Positions 46,238-54,815 of a stretch of DNA of 64,000 nt are shown one piece after another. Source of the DNA: Actinoallomurus spadix (lineage in GTDB: Bacteria > Actinomycetota > Actinomycetes > Streptosporangiales > Streptosporangiaceae); the NCBI RefSeq assembly GCF_024055725.1, contig NZ_JAMXMX010000013.1:1-64000 (forward strand), given 5' to 3'. How positions within the stretch are numbered: the stretch's first letter is position 1; every line of letters starts with the position of its first letter. Both the position numbers and the translations under genes were made by a program. The notes below the pieces were generated by a model. It was not told where the DNA came from. It saw nothing but the letters and a program-made list of their open reading frames with translations, and did no database searches.

Positions 46238-47983
46238 ATGGCGGTTGAGGGGTCCGAGATCGAAGGCAACCGGTCGCGCCTCGGCCCGGCCGAGCGCGCG
46301 GCGGCGCTCGACCGGATGGGCGGGGGCGGGGAGTTCGACGTCGTCGTGGTGGGCGGCGGGATCGTCGGCGCCGGGGTGGCGCTGGACGCCGCGACCCGGG
46401 GCCTGACGGTGGCCCTGGTGGAGGCCCGTGACTATGCCGCCGGCACGTCCTCCCGTTCCTCCAAGCTGATCCACGGCGGGCTGCGCTACCTCGAGCAGCG
46501 CGACTTCGAGCTGGTCCGTGAGGCGCTCACCGAGCGCGGGCTGCTGCTCGGCCGGATCGCGCCGCACCTCGTACGCCCGGTGCCGTTCCTGTTCCCGATG
46601 ACCCACCGGGTCTGGGAGCGCGCCTACATCGGGGCGGGCGTGGCGCTGTACGACGCGCTGTCCCTCTCGATGGGGCAGGACCGCGGCGTGCCCCATCACC
46701 GGCACTTGACGCGCACGCAGGCGCTGCGCATCGCCCCGTCGCTGCGCCGTGACGCGTTCGTCGGCGCGATCCAGTACTGGGACGCCCAGGTCGACGACGC
46801 GCGGTACGTCATGACGGTGCTGCGCACGGCGGCGGCGTACGGCGCGCAGATCGCCTCGCGTACGCAGGCCGTCGGCTTCCTGCGCGAGGGCGAGCGGGTC
46901 ACCGGCGTACGCGTGCGGGACCTGGAGTCGGACCGGCAGCTGGCGGTGCGCGCCAAGCAGGTCGTCAACGCGACCGGGGTGTGGACCGATGACATCCAGG
47001 AGCTCGTCGGCGGGCGCGGCCAGATCCACGTCCGGGCGTCGAAGGGCGTGCACCTGGTGGTGCCACGGGACCGCATCCACTCTTCCAGCGGGGTGATCCT
47101 GCGCACCGAGAAGTCGGTGCTGTTCGTCATCCCGTGGGGCCGGCACTGGATCATTGGGACCACCGACACGGCCTGGGACCTGAACAAGGACCACCCGGCC
47201 GCGTCGAAGGCCGACATCGACTACGTCCTCGAGCACGTCAACGCCGTGCTGAACACGCCGCTCACCCACGACGACGTCGAGGGGGTGTACGCCGGGCTGC
47301 GCCCACTGCTGTCCGGTGAGTCGGAGGAGACCTCGAAGCTGTCCCGCGAGCACGTGGTCGCGCATCCGGTGCCGGGCCTGGTCGTGGTCGCGGGCGGCAA
47401 GTACACCACGTACCGCGTGATGGCGAAGGACGCGGTGGACGCGGTCGCGCACGGGTTGGACGGCAAGGTCCCGGAGTCGTGCACGGACCAGGTCGCGCTG
47501 GTCGGCGGCAACGGGTTCCCGGCGGTGTGGAACTCCCGTCACCGCCTGGCCGACTCTTCGGGGCTGCACGTCGCGCGGGTGGAGCACCTGCTGCGGCGCT
47601 ACGGCACGCTGACCGCGGACCTGCTCGCCCTGATCGAGGATCGGCCGGACCTCGGCAAGCCGCTCGAGGGCGCCGACGACTACCTGCGCGCCGAGGTGGT
47701 GTACGCCGCGACCCATGAGGGCGCCCGGCACCTCAACGACGTGCTGACCCGGCGGACGCGGATCGCGATCGAGACGTGGGATCGCGGGCTCGGTGCGGCT
47801 CGGGAGGCCGCCGAGCTGCTCGCGCCCGAGCTCGGCTGGTCGGCGGAGCAGACCGAGCGGGAGATCGAGTACTACCACAAGCGCGTCGAGGCGGAGCGGG
47901 ACTCCCAGGCGCAGGTCGACGACCAGGACGCCGACGCGACCCGTCGCGGGGCGCCCGACATCGTCCCGATCGCCACTCCCTGA
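46238..47983 (+). CDS. glpD: Glycerol-3-phosphate dehydrogenase, FAD-dependent
   Basis: GlpD oxidises sn-glycerol-3-phosphate to dihydroxyacetone phosphate at the membrane, passing electrons to quinone. The 581-residue protein starts at ATG 46238 (GAGGGAG six bases upstream). It has the FAD Rossmann motif VVVVGGGIVGAGVALDAATR near residue 35, the DAO-family blocks TSSRSSKLIHGGLRYLEQ and WGRHWIIGTTDT, and the all-helical C-terminal domain from about residue 415. No glpF or glpK neighbours are present. A short Asp-rich tail extends the C-terminus. TTGACA at 46151 may be its -35. Confidence 0.96.
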   Translation: MAVEGSEIEGNRSRLGPAERAAALDRMGGGGEFDVVVVGGGIVGAGVALDAATRGLTVALVEARDYAAGTSSRSSKLIHGGLRYLEQRDFELVREALTERGLLLGRIAPHLVRPVPFLFPMTHRVWERAYIGAGVALYDALSLSMGQDRGVPHHRHLTRTQALRIAPSLRRDAFVGAIQYWDAQVDDARYVMTVLRTAAAYGAQIASRTQAVGFLREGERVTGVRVRDLESDRQLAVRAKQVVNATGVWTDDIQELVGGRGQIHVRASKGVHLVVPRDRIHSSSGVILRTEKSVLFVIPWGRHWIIGTTDTAWDLNKDHPAASKADIDYVLEHVNAVLNTPLTHDDVEGVYAGLRPLLSGESEETSKLSREHVVAHPVPGLVVVAGGKYTTYRVMAKDAVDAVAHGLDGKVPESCTDQVALVGGNGFPAVWNSRHRLADSSGLHVARVEHLLRRYGTLTADLLALIEDRPDLGKPLEGADDYLRAEVVYAATHEGARHLNDVLTRRTRIAIETWDRGLGAAREAAELLAPELGWSAEQTEREIEYYHKRVEAERDSQAQVDDQDADATRRGAPDIVPIATP

Positions 47984-48137
47984 GGTTCACCGCGAGCCGA
48001 TGTTCCGGCGGCCGGTTCCGGCCGTTCGACCTCTCTCGAATACCGGCATTTGTCGGCTTTTGTCACCCCTAACTCCTGTAGGGTTCTCGGGCTAATGGTG
48101 CTAATGCCCGAAAAATCCGGCTTAAACGGGGGTTCGT

Positions 48138-49484
48138 GTGGCGAGGTCGCTGACGCGCGCGGTCGCAGTGGTGGGGACCGGCCTACTGGTCGCCGGAATC
48201 GCGGCCCCGGGTGACGCCGCGCCCCCCGTGCGGGGCGGCGCCGCCACCGCCGTACGGGCCGCCGGATCCGGCATCGACGCGCGGGCGCTCGGCGAGGTCG
48301 ACACACAGGCGCTCGGCGGGACCCGACTGCTCGGCGTTCACACCGCCCGCAAGAAGAAGAAAAAGAAGAAAAAGAAGAAGCAGCCGACCGTGCGGACCGG
48401 CCCCATCTTCAACTCCCCGACGGGCGCCAAGACCAGGCAGCGCGCGATCGTGACGCAGATCGACCGGCTTATCGCGGGCGCGCCCAAGGGCGCGGTCATC
48501 TACATCGCGATGTACCACTTCTCCACCCAGGACCTGGCCACAAGGCTCGTCAAGGCCAAAAAGCGCAAGGTGAACGTGCGCGTGGTCCTGGACCACGAGT
48601 CCGGGGGCTACAAGGCGTACAAGACGCTGAAGAAGTCGCTGGGCACCAACCGGAAGAAGTCCTCCTGGGTGACCCTGTGCGCGAAAGGCCGGGGCTGCAT
48701 CGGGCCGCAGTTCAACCACAACAAGTTCTTCCTCTTCTCGAGCACGCTTCACTCGAAGAAGGTCGTGCTGCAGACCTCGGCCAACGCCACGTACAACGCC
48801 CGGGATCTGCAGTACAACGACGCGCTGACGCTGAAGAGCGCGAGCGTCTACGCGGCGTACCGGCGCTACTTCTACGACCTCGCGAAGCAGCACCACACCG
48901 GCGATTACCACCGGATCGTCCGCGCCGGGAAGTACCGGATGGACTTCTTCCCCTGGTCGGCGGGCGACCCGGTCAGCCAGGCGCTGGACAAGGTGTCGTG
49001 CACGGGCGGCACCCACCTGCGGATCGTCATGGGCCACTTCACCTGGCGGCCCATCGCGCAACGGCTCTGGAGACTCGACGACGCGGGGTGCCGGGTCCAG
49101 GTGGTGTTCGGGCACGTGGGCCAGTCGGCCCTGCGCGACCTGACCAGGTCCGGTGGCCGGCACGGCGGCCCCGAGGTGAGGTACCTGCCGGACAACGGCC
49201 ACGCGTACGAGCACTCGAAGTACCTGCTGATCGACGGCCGCTACCAGGGCAAGAAGCAGAAGGTCGTCTTCACCGGCAGCACCAACTACACCGACCCGGC
49301 ATTCCACGGCCACGACGAAGCGATGCTCACCATCGCCGACGCGGCCCTGGAGAAGAGCTACGTCACGAACTTCGGCACGGTCTTCGGGCGCGGCAAGGCC
49401 GTCAAGTCCGCCGACGCCCGCCTCTCCGCGACCGGCGTCGTGGTGCCCGACTACGCCGACGACACCGCCGAGGCCGACGATTGA
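48138..49484 (+). CDS. Secreted phospholipase D-like protein with a ten-lysine run
   Basis: The 448-residue protein has a signal peptide (residues about 1-28, cleavage near DAA-PP). Residues 72-81 are ten consecutive lysines. Two PLD-type lobes follow. The first HKD motif is HNKFFLFS (His194, Lys196), with Ser where Asp is usual; the second is complete, EHSKYLLID (His359, Lys361, Asp366). GS-x-N follows in the second lobe (TGSTNYTDPAF). Enzymes of this superfamily cleave phosphodiesters of lipids or nucleic acids. The lysine run could bind teichoic acid, DNA or lipid head groups (inference). It is preceded by TCGGGC/GCCCGA dyads and followed by a hairpin. Confidence 0.88.
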   Translation: MARSLTRAVAVVGTGLLVAGIAAPGDAAPPVRGGAATAVRAAGSGIDARALGEVDTQALGGTRLLGVHTARKKKKKKKKKKQPTVRTGPIFNSPTGAKTRQRAIVTQIDRLIAGAPKGAVIYIAMYHFSTQDLATRLVKAKKRKVNVRVVLDHESGGYKAYKTLKKSLGTNRKKSSWVTLCAKGRGCIGPQFNHNKFFLFSSTLHSKKVVLQTSANATYNARDLQYNDALTLKSASVYAAYRRYFYDLAKQHHTGDYHRIVRAGKYRMDFFPWSAGDPVSQALDKVSCTGGTHLRIVMGHFTWRPIAQRLWRLDDAGCRVQVVFGHVGQSALRDLTRSGGRHGGPEVRYLPDNGHAYEHSKYLLIDGRYQGKKQKVVFTGSTNYTDPAFHGHDEAMLTIADAALEKSYVTNFGTVFGRGKAVKSADARLSATGVVVPDYADDTAEADD

Positions 49485-49513
49485 CCGGCTGACCGGCTGA
49501 CCGGCTGACGAAG

Positions 49514-49538
49514 GTGTGGCCGCCCACGGCGGCCACAC
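49514..49538. terminator. Bidirectional terminator hairpin
   Basis: GTGTGGCCGCC (49514-49524) and GGCGGCCACAC (49528-49538) form a perfect 11-bp stem with a 3-nt loop between the convergent PLD and TetR genes. The preceding bases are three tandem copies of GACCGGCT. Confidence 0.88.
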
Positions 49539-49558
49539 CACGTACGGGTGGGCCCCGG

Positions 49559-50287
49559 TCAGTCCGGTGACGAGTCCAGCAGGAGGCCGACGCCGGAGCC
49601 GTACAGCTCGGCCGGAACCCGCTCGGGGTCGAGCAGGTGCTGCAGCGCCAGCCCGAACTCGATCGCCATGGCGAGCGAGGCCCGGTCCTCCGGCGACATC
49701 TCCGAACCGCCGCCGGACCGGCCCTCGGCCGGGCTCCCGGACCGACCCTCGCCCAGGTTCCCGGACCGATCTTCGCTCGGGCTTCCGGACCGCCCTTCGG
49801 CCGGGCTTCCGGACAGGCCGGCGGCGAGTTCCTCGCGGCGGGCGTGGTACCAGTCGGCGATTCGCCAGCCCGCCGAGAAGTCGCGCATCCCGAACAGCCA
49901 CAGCTCGACCAGCAGGAGCGCCCGCATGCGGGTGTCCTCGTCCGACAGCCGCTCGGCGTAGTGTCGCCCGACATCGGCGCACCGCTCCTGCGGCGGGCGC
50001 GCGGAGTCCCGCAGGGCGTGACAGGCGGCGAGGCCCGGCTCCGCCTGGGTGTAGCGCTCCAGCAGCGCGAGGACCAGGTCCGACTTACTGGCGAAGTTGG
50101 AGTAGACCGCGCCCTTCGTGAGCCCCGCCAGGGCGGCGATCTCGTCGAGTGAGGCGCCGCGGATCCCGCGCTCCGCCCAAAGCCTCTCGGCCGCGTCGAG
50201 GAGCGCGGCCCGCGTCTGGGCCCGCCGCTCCTGCCGGGGTGTGCGGCCTTCCTCGTTGCCGGCGGACCGGCCCGGGCCGGAGATCAT
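49559..50287 (-). CDS. TetR family regulator with an eight-residue tandem repeat insert
   Basis: This 242-residue repressor-type protein has an N-terminal HTH (ALLDAAERLWAERG, then LDEIAALAGLTKGAVYSNFA at about residues 45-64). In the ligand-binding half, residues about 161-192 are four copies of S-G-S-P-A-E-G-R, encoded by a 24-bp repeat (49713-49808), which interrupts the helical bundle. The start ATG 50287 has GAGGGGG just upstream. It is divergent from an aldehyde dehydrogenase/GMC oxidoreductase operon, which is its likely target; the ligand is unknown. Confidence 0.92.
   Translation of the reverse strand: MISGPGRSAGNEEGRTPRQERRAQTRAALLDAAERLWAERGIRGASLDEIAALAGLTKGAVYSNFASKSDLVLALLERYTQAEPGLAACHALRDSARPPQERCADVGRHYAERLSDEDTRMRALLLVELWLFGMRDFSAGWRIADWYHARREELAAGLSGSPAEGRSGSPSEDRSGNLGEGRSGSPAEGRSGGGSEMSPEDRASLAMAIEFGLALQHLLDPERVPAELYGSGVGLLLDSSPD
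49713..49808 (-). repeat. 24-bp tandem repeat, four copies, inside the TetR gene
   Basis: Units start at 49713, 49737, 49761 and 49785, each opening CCGGACCG on the plus strand. All keep frame and encode variants of SGSPAEGR. Confidence 0.9.
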
Positions 50288-50442
50288 TGCGCCCCCTCGT
50301 CTCGACGGTTCCTCGCCTCCCCCTCCGGAATACACCGTGGAGTGCAATCCGAGCCAGCAAATGCAGAACAAGGTGACTCTCGGAACGCGCCGAAATGGCA
50401 TTGAGGACAGGGAATGTGGCGCTGACCACGCAAGCGGATGAT

Positions 50443-50456
50443 TACTCGGTAGTAGC
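50443..50456. promoter_or_regulatory. Candidate TetR operator in the divergent promoter region
   Basis: TTACTcggtAGTAG contains TACT/AGTA dyad symmetry, about 30 bp before the aldehyde dehydrogenase start and 160 bp before the TetR gene. It is the most symmetric short sequence in this intergenic gap and is offered as the likely binding site on that basis only. Confidence 0.4.
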
Positions 50457-50480
50457 CATGAGGAGGACTCGCGTCTTAGA

Positions 50481-52067
50481 GTGCCCTGCATGAAGGCACC
50501 CGTAGCGGCGCACGCCGGCGCGCGCGTCACCGCTCCCGACCTCCCCGCGGAGGTCGTCGAGCGGCTCACCTCACGCGTCGCCTCCAGCGGCCGAACGGTC
50601 CGCGTCACCGCGCCGTTCACCGGCGAGCCGGTCGCCACGCTGCCCGTCTCGACCGGGACGGACGTCACCGCGGCGTACGAACGGGCCCGCGCCGCGCAGG
50701 AGTCCTGGGCGCGGCTGTCCCCGGCCCGGCGGGCCGAGCCGTTCCTGCGCTTCCACGACGCGATCCTCGACCGCCGCGCGGAGGTCCTCGACCTCGTCCA
50801 GCTGGAGACCGGCAAGGCCCGCCGGCACGCTTTCGAGGAGGTCCTCGACGCCGCAGGCTGCACGCTGTACCACGCGCGCCGGGCGCCGGGCCTGCTGCGG
50901 CCGCGTCGCCGGCAGGGCATCATGCCCGCCGCGACCCGCGTCATCGAGCTCCGGCACCCCAAGGGCGTCGTCGGTGTCATCTCGCCGTGGAACTACCCCC
51001 TCGCGCTCGGCGTCACCGACGCCGTGCCCGCCCTGCTCGCCGGCAACGCGGTGGTGCACAAGCCGGACACCCAGACCGCGCTGTCCACCCTGTGGGCGCT
51101 CGACCTGCTCGTCGAGTGCGGGCTGCCCGAAGACCTGTGGCAGGTCGTGATCGGCGAGCCCGCGCGCATCGGGGACCCGCTGATCGAGGGCGCCGACTAC
51201 GTCGCCTTCACCGGCTCCACCCGCGGCGGCCGGGTCATCGCCGACAAGGCCGCGGACCGGCTGATCGGCTACTCGCTCGAACTCGGCGGCAAGAACCCCA
51301 TGATCGTGCTGGACGACGCCGACGTCGAGCGGGCCGCGCACGGAGCCCTCCGCGCCTGCTTCACCAACGCCGGCCAGCTCTGCATCTCGATCGAACGCCT
51401 CTACGTCGACGAGAAGATCTACGACCGGTTCGCCGAGCGCTTCGTGCACCGGGTCAAGAACATGCGGCTGGGCGCCGGGTTCGACGCCGACATGGGCTCG
51501 CTCACCTCCCATCGTCAGCTCGACACCGTCACCCGCCACGTGGAGGACGCCGTGGCGAAGGGCGCGCGGATCCTCGCCGGTGGACGGCCGCGCCCCGGCG
51601 TCGGCCCGTACTTCTTCGAACCGACCGTCCTGGAGAACGTCACGCCGGAGATGGAGCTGTGCGCGGGTGAGACGTTCGGCCCGGTCGTCGCGCTCTATCC
51701 CTTCTCCTCCGACGACGAGGCCGTACGCCTCGCCAACGGCACGCCGTACGGGCTCAACGCCAGCGTGTGGACCCGCGACGTCGCGCGGGGCCGCCGGCTC
51801 GCCGCCCGGATCAAGGCCGGCACCGTGAACATCAACGAGGGGTACGCCGCCGCGTACGGCTCCTACGACGCGCCCATGGGCGGGATGAAGCAGTCCGGGG
51901 TGGGCCGCCGGCACGGCGCCGAGGGGCTCCTCCGCTACACCGAGGCCCAGACCGTCGCAAGCCAGCACGGAGTCGGCTTCGAACCGATCCTCGGCATGTC
52001 GTACGAAACGTACGCCGCCCTGGTCTCGAACGGTCAGAAGCTGCTGAAACGCCTTCGCCTCAGGTAG
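50481..52067 (+). CDS. Aldehyde dehydrogenase (succinic-semialdehyde dehydrogenase type)
   Basis: The enzyme oxidises an aldehyde to the acid with NAD(P)+. The 528-residue protein has the cofactor site VVGVISPWNYPLALG, FTGSTRGGRVIADKAA, catalytic Glu in LELGGKNP and nucleophilic Cys in NAGQLCISIERL (about residue 301). Overall it resembles actinobacterial GabD2-like enzymes; the substrate is inferred only from similarity. Start options are GTG 50481 and ATG 50490. It lies divergent from the TetR gene and 10 bp before a GMC oxidoreductase, so an alcohol-to-acid pathway is likely. Confidence 0.93.
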   Translation: MPCMKAPVAAHAGARVTAPDLPAEVVERLTSRVASSGRTVRVTAPFTGEPVATLPVSTGTDVTAAYERARAAQESWARLSPARRAEPFLRFHDAILDRRAEVLDLVQLETGKARRHAFEEVLDAAGCTLYHARRAPGLLRPRRRQGIMPAATRVIELRHPKGVVGVISPWNYPLALGVTDAVPALLAGNAVVHKPDTQTALSTLWALDLLVECGLPEDLWQVVIGEPARIGDPLIEGADYVAFTGSTRGGRVIADKAADRLIGYSLELGGKNPMIVLDDADVERAAHGALRACFTNAGQLCISIERLYVDEKIYDRFAERFVHRVKNMRLGAGFDADMGSLTSHRQLDTVTRHVEDAVAKGARILAGGRPRPGVGPYFFEPTVLENVTPEMELCAGETFGPVVALYPFSSDDEAVRLANGTPYGLNASVWTRDVARGRRLAARIKAGTVNINEGYAAAYGSYDAPMGGMKQSGVGRRHGAEGLLRYTEAQTVASQHGVGFEPILGMSYETYAALVSNGQKLLKRLRLR

Positions 52068-52077
52068 GAGCGCACGG

Positions 52078-53799
52078 ATGGACTACGACGTCCTGGTCAT
52101 CGGATCGGGCTTCGGCGGCAGCGTCACCGCCCTCCGCCTCACCGAGAAGGGATACCGCGTCGGCGTGCTGGAGGCCGGGCGGCGCTTCGACGACCCCGGC
52201 GGCGCGCCCGGCCGCCGCCACGAGGACCTGCCGATGACCTCCTGGCGCACCCGCCGGTACCTCTGGGCGCCCGGCCTGGGCATGACCGGCATCCAGCGCA
52301 TCCACCTGCTGCGCGGCGAGCGGGGCTCCCGCGTCCTCGTGCTCGCCGGGGCGGGCGTCGGCGGCGGCTCGCTCGTCTACGCGAACACCCTGTACGAGCC
52401 GCCGCAGCCGTTCTTCGACGACCCGCAGTGGCGGCACATCACCGACTGGAAGGCCGAGCTCCAGCCGTACTACGACCAGGCCAGGCGGATGCTGGGGGTC
52501 CGTACCAACCCGACCATGACCCCGGCCGACCGGGCGATCAAACGGGTCGCCGACCGCATGGGCCGCGGCGACACCTTCCACCTCACCCCGGTGGGCGTCC
52601 TGTTCGGCGACAAGCCGGGCATGCCGGTCGACGACCCGTACTTCGGCGGCGCCGGGCCGCGCCGCGTGACCTGCACCGAGTGCGGCTCCTGCATGACCGG
52701 CTGCCGTGTCGGCGCCAAGAACATGCTCACCGAGAACTACCTCTACCTGGCCGAGCACGCCGGCGCGAAGGTGATCTCGATGGCGACCGTCACCGCCGTG
52801 CGGCCGCGCCCGGGCGGCGGCTACGAGGTCGAGATCATCCGGACCGGGCGGCGCGGCGCCCGCTGGCGGCGCACGCTCACCGCCGAGCAGGTCGTGCTCG
52901 CCGCCGGCACGTACGGCACCCAGCGCCTGCTGCACCGCATGAAGGTCACCGGCACGCTGCCTCGCCTGTCCGACCGCCTCGGCGTACGGACCCGGACCAA
53001 CTCCGAGGCGATCCTCGGCGTCGAGCGGTTCCGTCGCAGGGGAGAGGACCACTCGCGCGGCCTGGCCATCACCTCGTCGTTCCACCCGGACGAGCACACC
53101 CACATCGAACCCACGCGGTACGGCCCCGGCTCGAACGCCATGGGCGGCCTGCGCTCCCTGCTCATCGACGGCGGCGGCCGCGCGCCCCGGTGGGCGAAGT
53201 TCCTCGGGCGTCTGGTCACGCACCCCTGGGACCTGGTGCGCCTGCCGAACCTGCGCAACTGGTCCCGCCGCACGATCATCGCGCTGGTCATGCAGACCAA
53301 CGACAACTCGATCACCGTCCGGCCGTCGCCGTCCGGCCGTGGCCTGCGCGCCCGCCGCGGCCACGGCGAGCCGAACCCGACCTGGATCCCTCAGGCGCAC
53401 CGCGCGGTCCGCATGCTGGCCGAGGAGATCGGCGGCTTCCCGGGCGGCACCTGGCTGGACCTGTTCAACATCCCGACGACCGCGCACTTCATCGGCGGCT
53501 GCACGATCGGGAACTCACCGGAGGAGGGCGTCATCGACCCGTACCACCGCGTGTACGGCCACCCGGGCCTGCACGTCGTGGACGGTTCGACCGTCTCGGC
53601 CAACCTCGGCGTGAACCCCTCCCTCACCATCACCGCCCAGGCCGAACGCGCCATGGCCTTCTGGCCCAACCGCGGCGAACCGGACGCCCGCCCGGACCTC
53701 GGCGCGCCGTACGCCCGCCTCACTCCCGTGGCCCCGAAGAATCCCGCCGTCCCCGCCGACGCCCCGGCGGCCCTCCGCCTCCCTCCCACCCCCGCCTGA
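52078..53799 (+). CDS. GMC family FAD oxidoreductase (cholesterol oxidase-like)
   Basis: GMC enzymes oxidise alcohols with FAD. The 573-residue protein has the N-terminal FAD motif DVLVIGSGFGGSVTALRL, the second GMC block GAGVGGGSLVYANTLY, a Cys cluster TCTECGSCMTGCRVGAKNML (about 199-218), and the C-terminal active-site region VDGSTVSANLGVNPSLTITA with the His/Asn-bearing FAD contact. Cholesterol-oxidase-like relatives share the layout, but the substrate is unproven. The ATG follows GGAGCG, 10 bp after the aldehyde dehydrogenase, in one operon. A hairpin after the stop ends the unit. Confidence 0.92.
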   Translation: MDYDVLVIGSGFGGSVTALRLTEKGYRVGVLEAGRRFDDPGGAPGRRHEDLPMTSWRTRRYLWAPGLGMTGIQRIHLLRGERGSRVLVLAGAGVGGGSLVYANTLYEPPQPFFDDPQWRHITDWKAELQPYYDQARRMLGVRTNPTMTPADRAIKRVADRMGRGDTFHLTPVGVLFGDKPGMPVDDPYFGGAGPRRVTCTECGSCMTGCRVGAKNMLTENYLYLAEHAGAKVISMATVTAVRPRPGGGYEVEIIRTGRRGARWRRTLTAEQVVLAAGTYGTQRLLHRMKVTGTLPRLSDRLGVRTRTNSEAILGVERFRRRGEDHSRGLAITSSFHPDEHTHIEPTRYGPGSNAMGGLRSLLIDGGGRAPRWAKFLGRLVTHPWDLVRLPNLRNWSRRTIIALVMQTNDNSITVRPSPSGRGLRARRGHGEPNPTWIPQAHRAVRMLAEEIGGFPGGTWLDLFNIPTTAHFIGGCTIGNSPEEGVIDPYHRVYGHPGLHVVDGSTVSANLGVNPSLTITAQAERAMAFWPNRGEPDARPDLGAPYARLTPVAPKNPAVPADAPAALRLPPTPA

Positions 53800-53800
53800 T

Positions 53801-53819
53801 CCGGCCGGCACGCGGCCGG
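53801..53819 (+). terminator. Hairpin after the GMC oxidoreductase
   Basis: CCGGCCG (53801-53807) pairs with CGGCCGG (53813-53819) across five bases, directly after the stop codon. Confidence 0.65.
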
Positions 53820-53946
53820 GGCAGGGGAGACGTCCAAGAATGATCTCCTTAGGGTGGCGTGCCCGAATAACGCCTCTGGGGAATGTTGCGTAGTGCGACG
53901 GGATGAGCACGATACGTGACCTTATCTCAGTGGAGGAGCGCAGAAG

Positions 53947-54171
53947 ATGCCGATTTCGGCGGACATGAACAAGGTGCTGGACCGGGACTACGAAGACATG
54001 GACATGAAGAGGCTGGTCGACGCCCCGGTGGAGGCCCTGGCCGGTGTCAGCCAGAGCGACGCGGAGATGCTGAAGAAGGCATTCGGCATCAAGACGATCG
54101 GCGACATGGGTCGCAACAAGTACATGCAGGCCGCCTATGCGATCGTCCACCTCTCGGAGGCCTGCAAGTAG
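53947..54171 (+). CDS. Small helix-hairpin-helix-like protein
   Basis: This protein of 74 residues starts at ATG 53947 with a strong GGAGGAGCG site upstream. The middle reads ALAGVSQSDAEMLKKAFGIK then TIGDMGRNKYMQAAYAIV, a helix-hairpin-helix-like pattern (G-V/I turns) that in other proteins contacts DNA or proteins. No Cys, membrane or signal features are present. I do not recognise a named family. The strong ribosome site and conserved-looking pattern make it a real gene despite its size. Confidence 0.78.
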   Translation: MPISADMNKVLDRDYEDMDMKRLVDAPVEALAGVSQSDAEMLKKAFGIKTIGDMGRNKYMQAAYAIVHLSEACK

Positions 54172-54315
54172 TCGTTGCCCTCGCCGCTTCGCCGTCGCCG
54201 TGGACACCCGATCGCCCTGATACGCACGCTCTGGGACGTCAACGGCGGCGGCGAAGACGTACCGGTTCAGTCACCGATTTGTCACCCTCAGCAGTCGTGC
54301 GTTAACTTTCCGTGC

Positions 54316-54812
54316 ATGCCCTCCCGCCTGCACGACACCCTCAACGCCTTGTTCCGCGAACGCCCCGAGTTCGCGGTGGAGGTGCTGCGCGACCTGATGC
54401 ACCTCGACATTCCCGACACCCTGCCGGTCCAGGTCGAACGCAACGACTTGAACGACCGACCCTCAAAAGACCTGCAGCCGGACACCGTCCTCACGATCGG
54501 CCCACGCCACAAACCGGTCCACGCCGTCATCAACGGATCATGGAGGAAGTCGTGTCCGAAACCTGGCCCGTCTACAGCCCCTTCGCCCGCGAACACTTCG
54601 GCCGCGGCAAAGCCGAAGGCAAAGCGGAGGGCAAAGCGGAAGGCAAGGCCGAGGGAGAGGCCGACGCACTCCTGACGATCCTGGAGGCCCGGGGCATCGA
54701 GGTGCCACAGACCGCCCGCGCCCGCATCACCACCTGCACCGACGTCGAAGAACTCAGAACATGGCTGAAGCGCGCCGCGGTGGCGCGTTCCACCGACGAG
54801 GTCTTCGACTGA
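54316..54812 (+). pseudogene. Rpn/PD-(D/E)XK-like nuclease family gene with internal deletion
   Basis: From ATG 54316 the frame encodes the typical N-terminus (MPSRLHDTLNALFRERPEFA, then LQPDTVLTIG). At about 54535 the coding signal moves to another frame, which carries the typical C-terminus: SPFAREHFGRGKAEGKAEG, then LEARGIEVPQTARARITTC and a final VDELRTW-like helix. The middle, which holds the catalytic Asp/Glu/Lys of the nuclease fold in full-length relatives, is absent (roughly 150 codons). The C-terminal part from ATG 54540 could still be translated. The KAEG repeats are normal for this family. Confidence 0.7.
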
Positions 54813-54815
54813 CGG

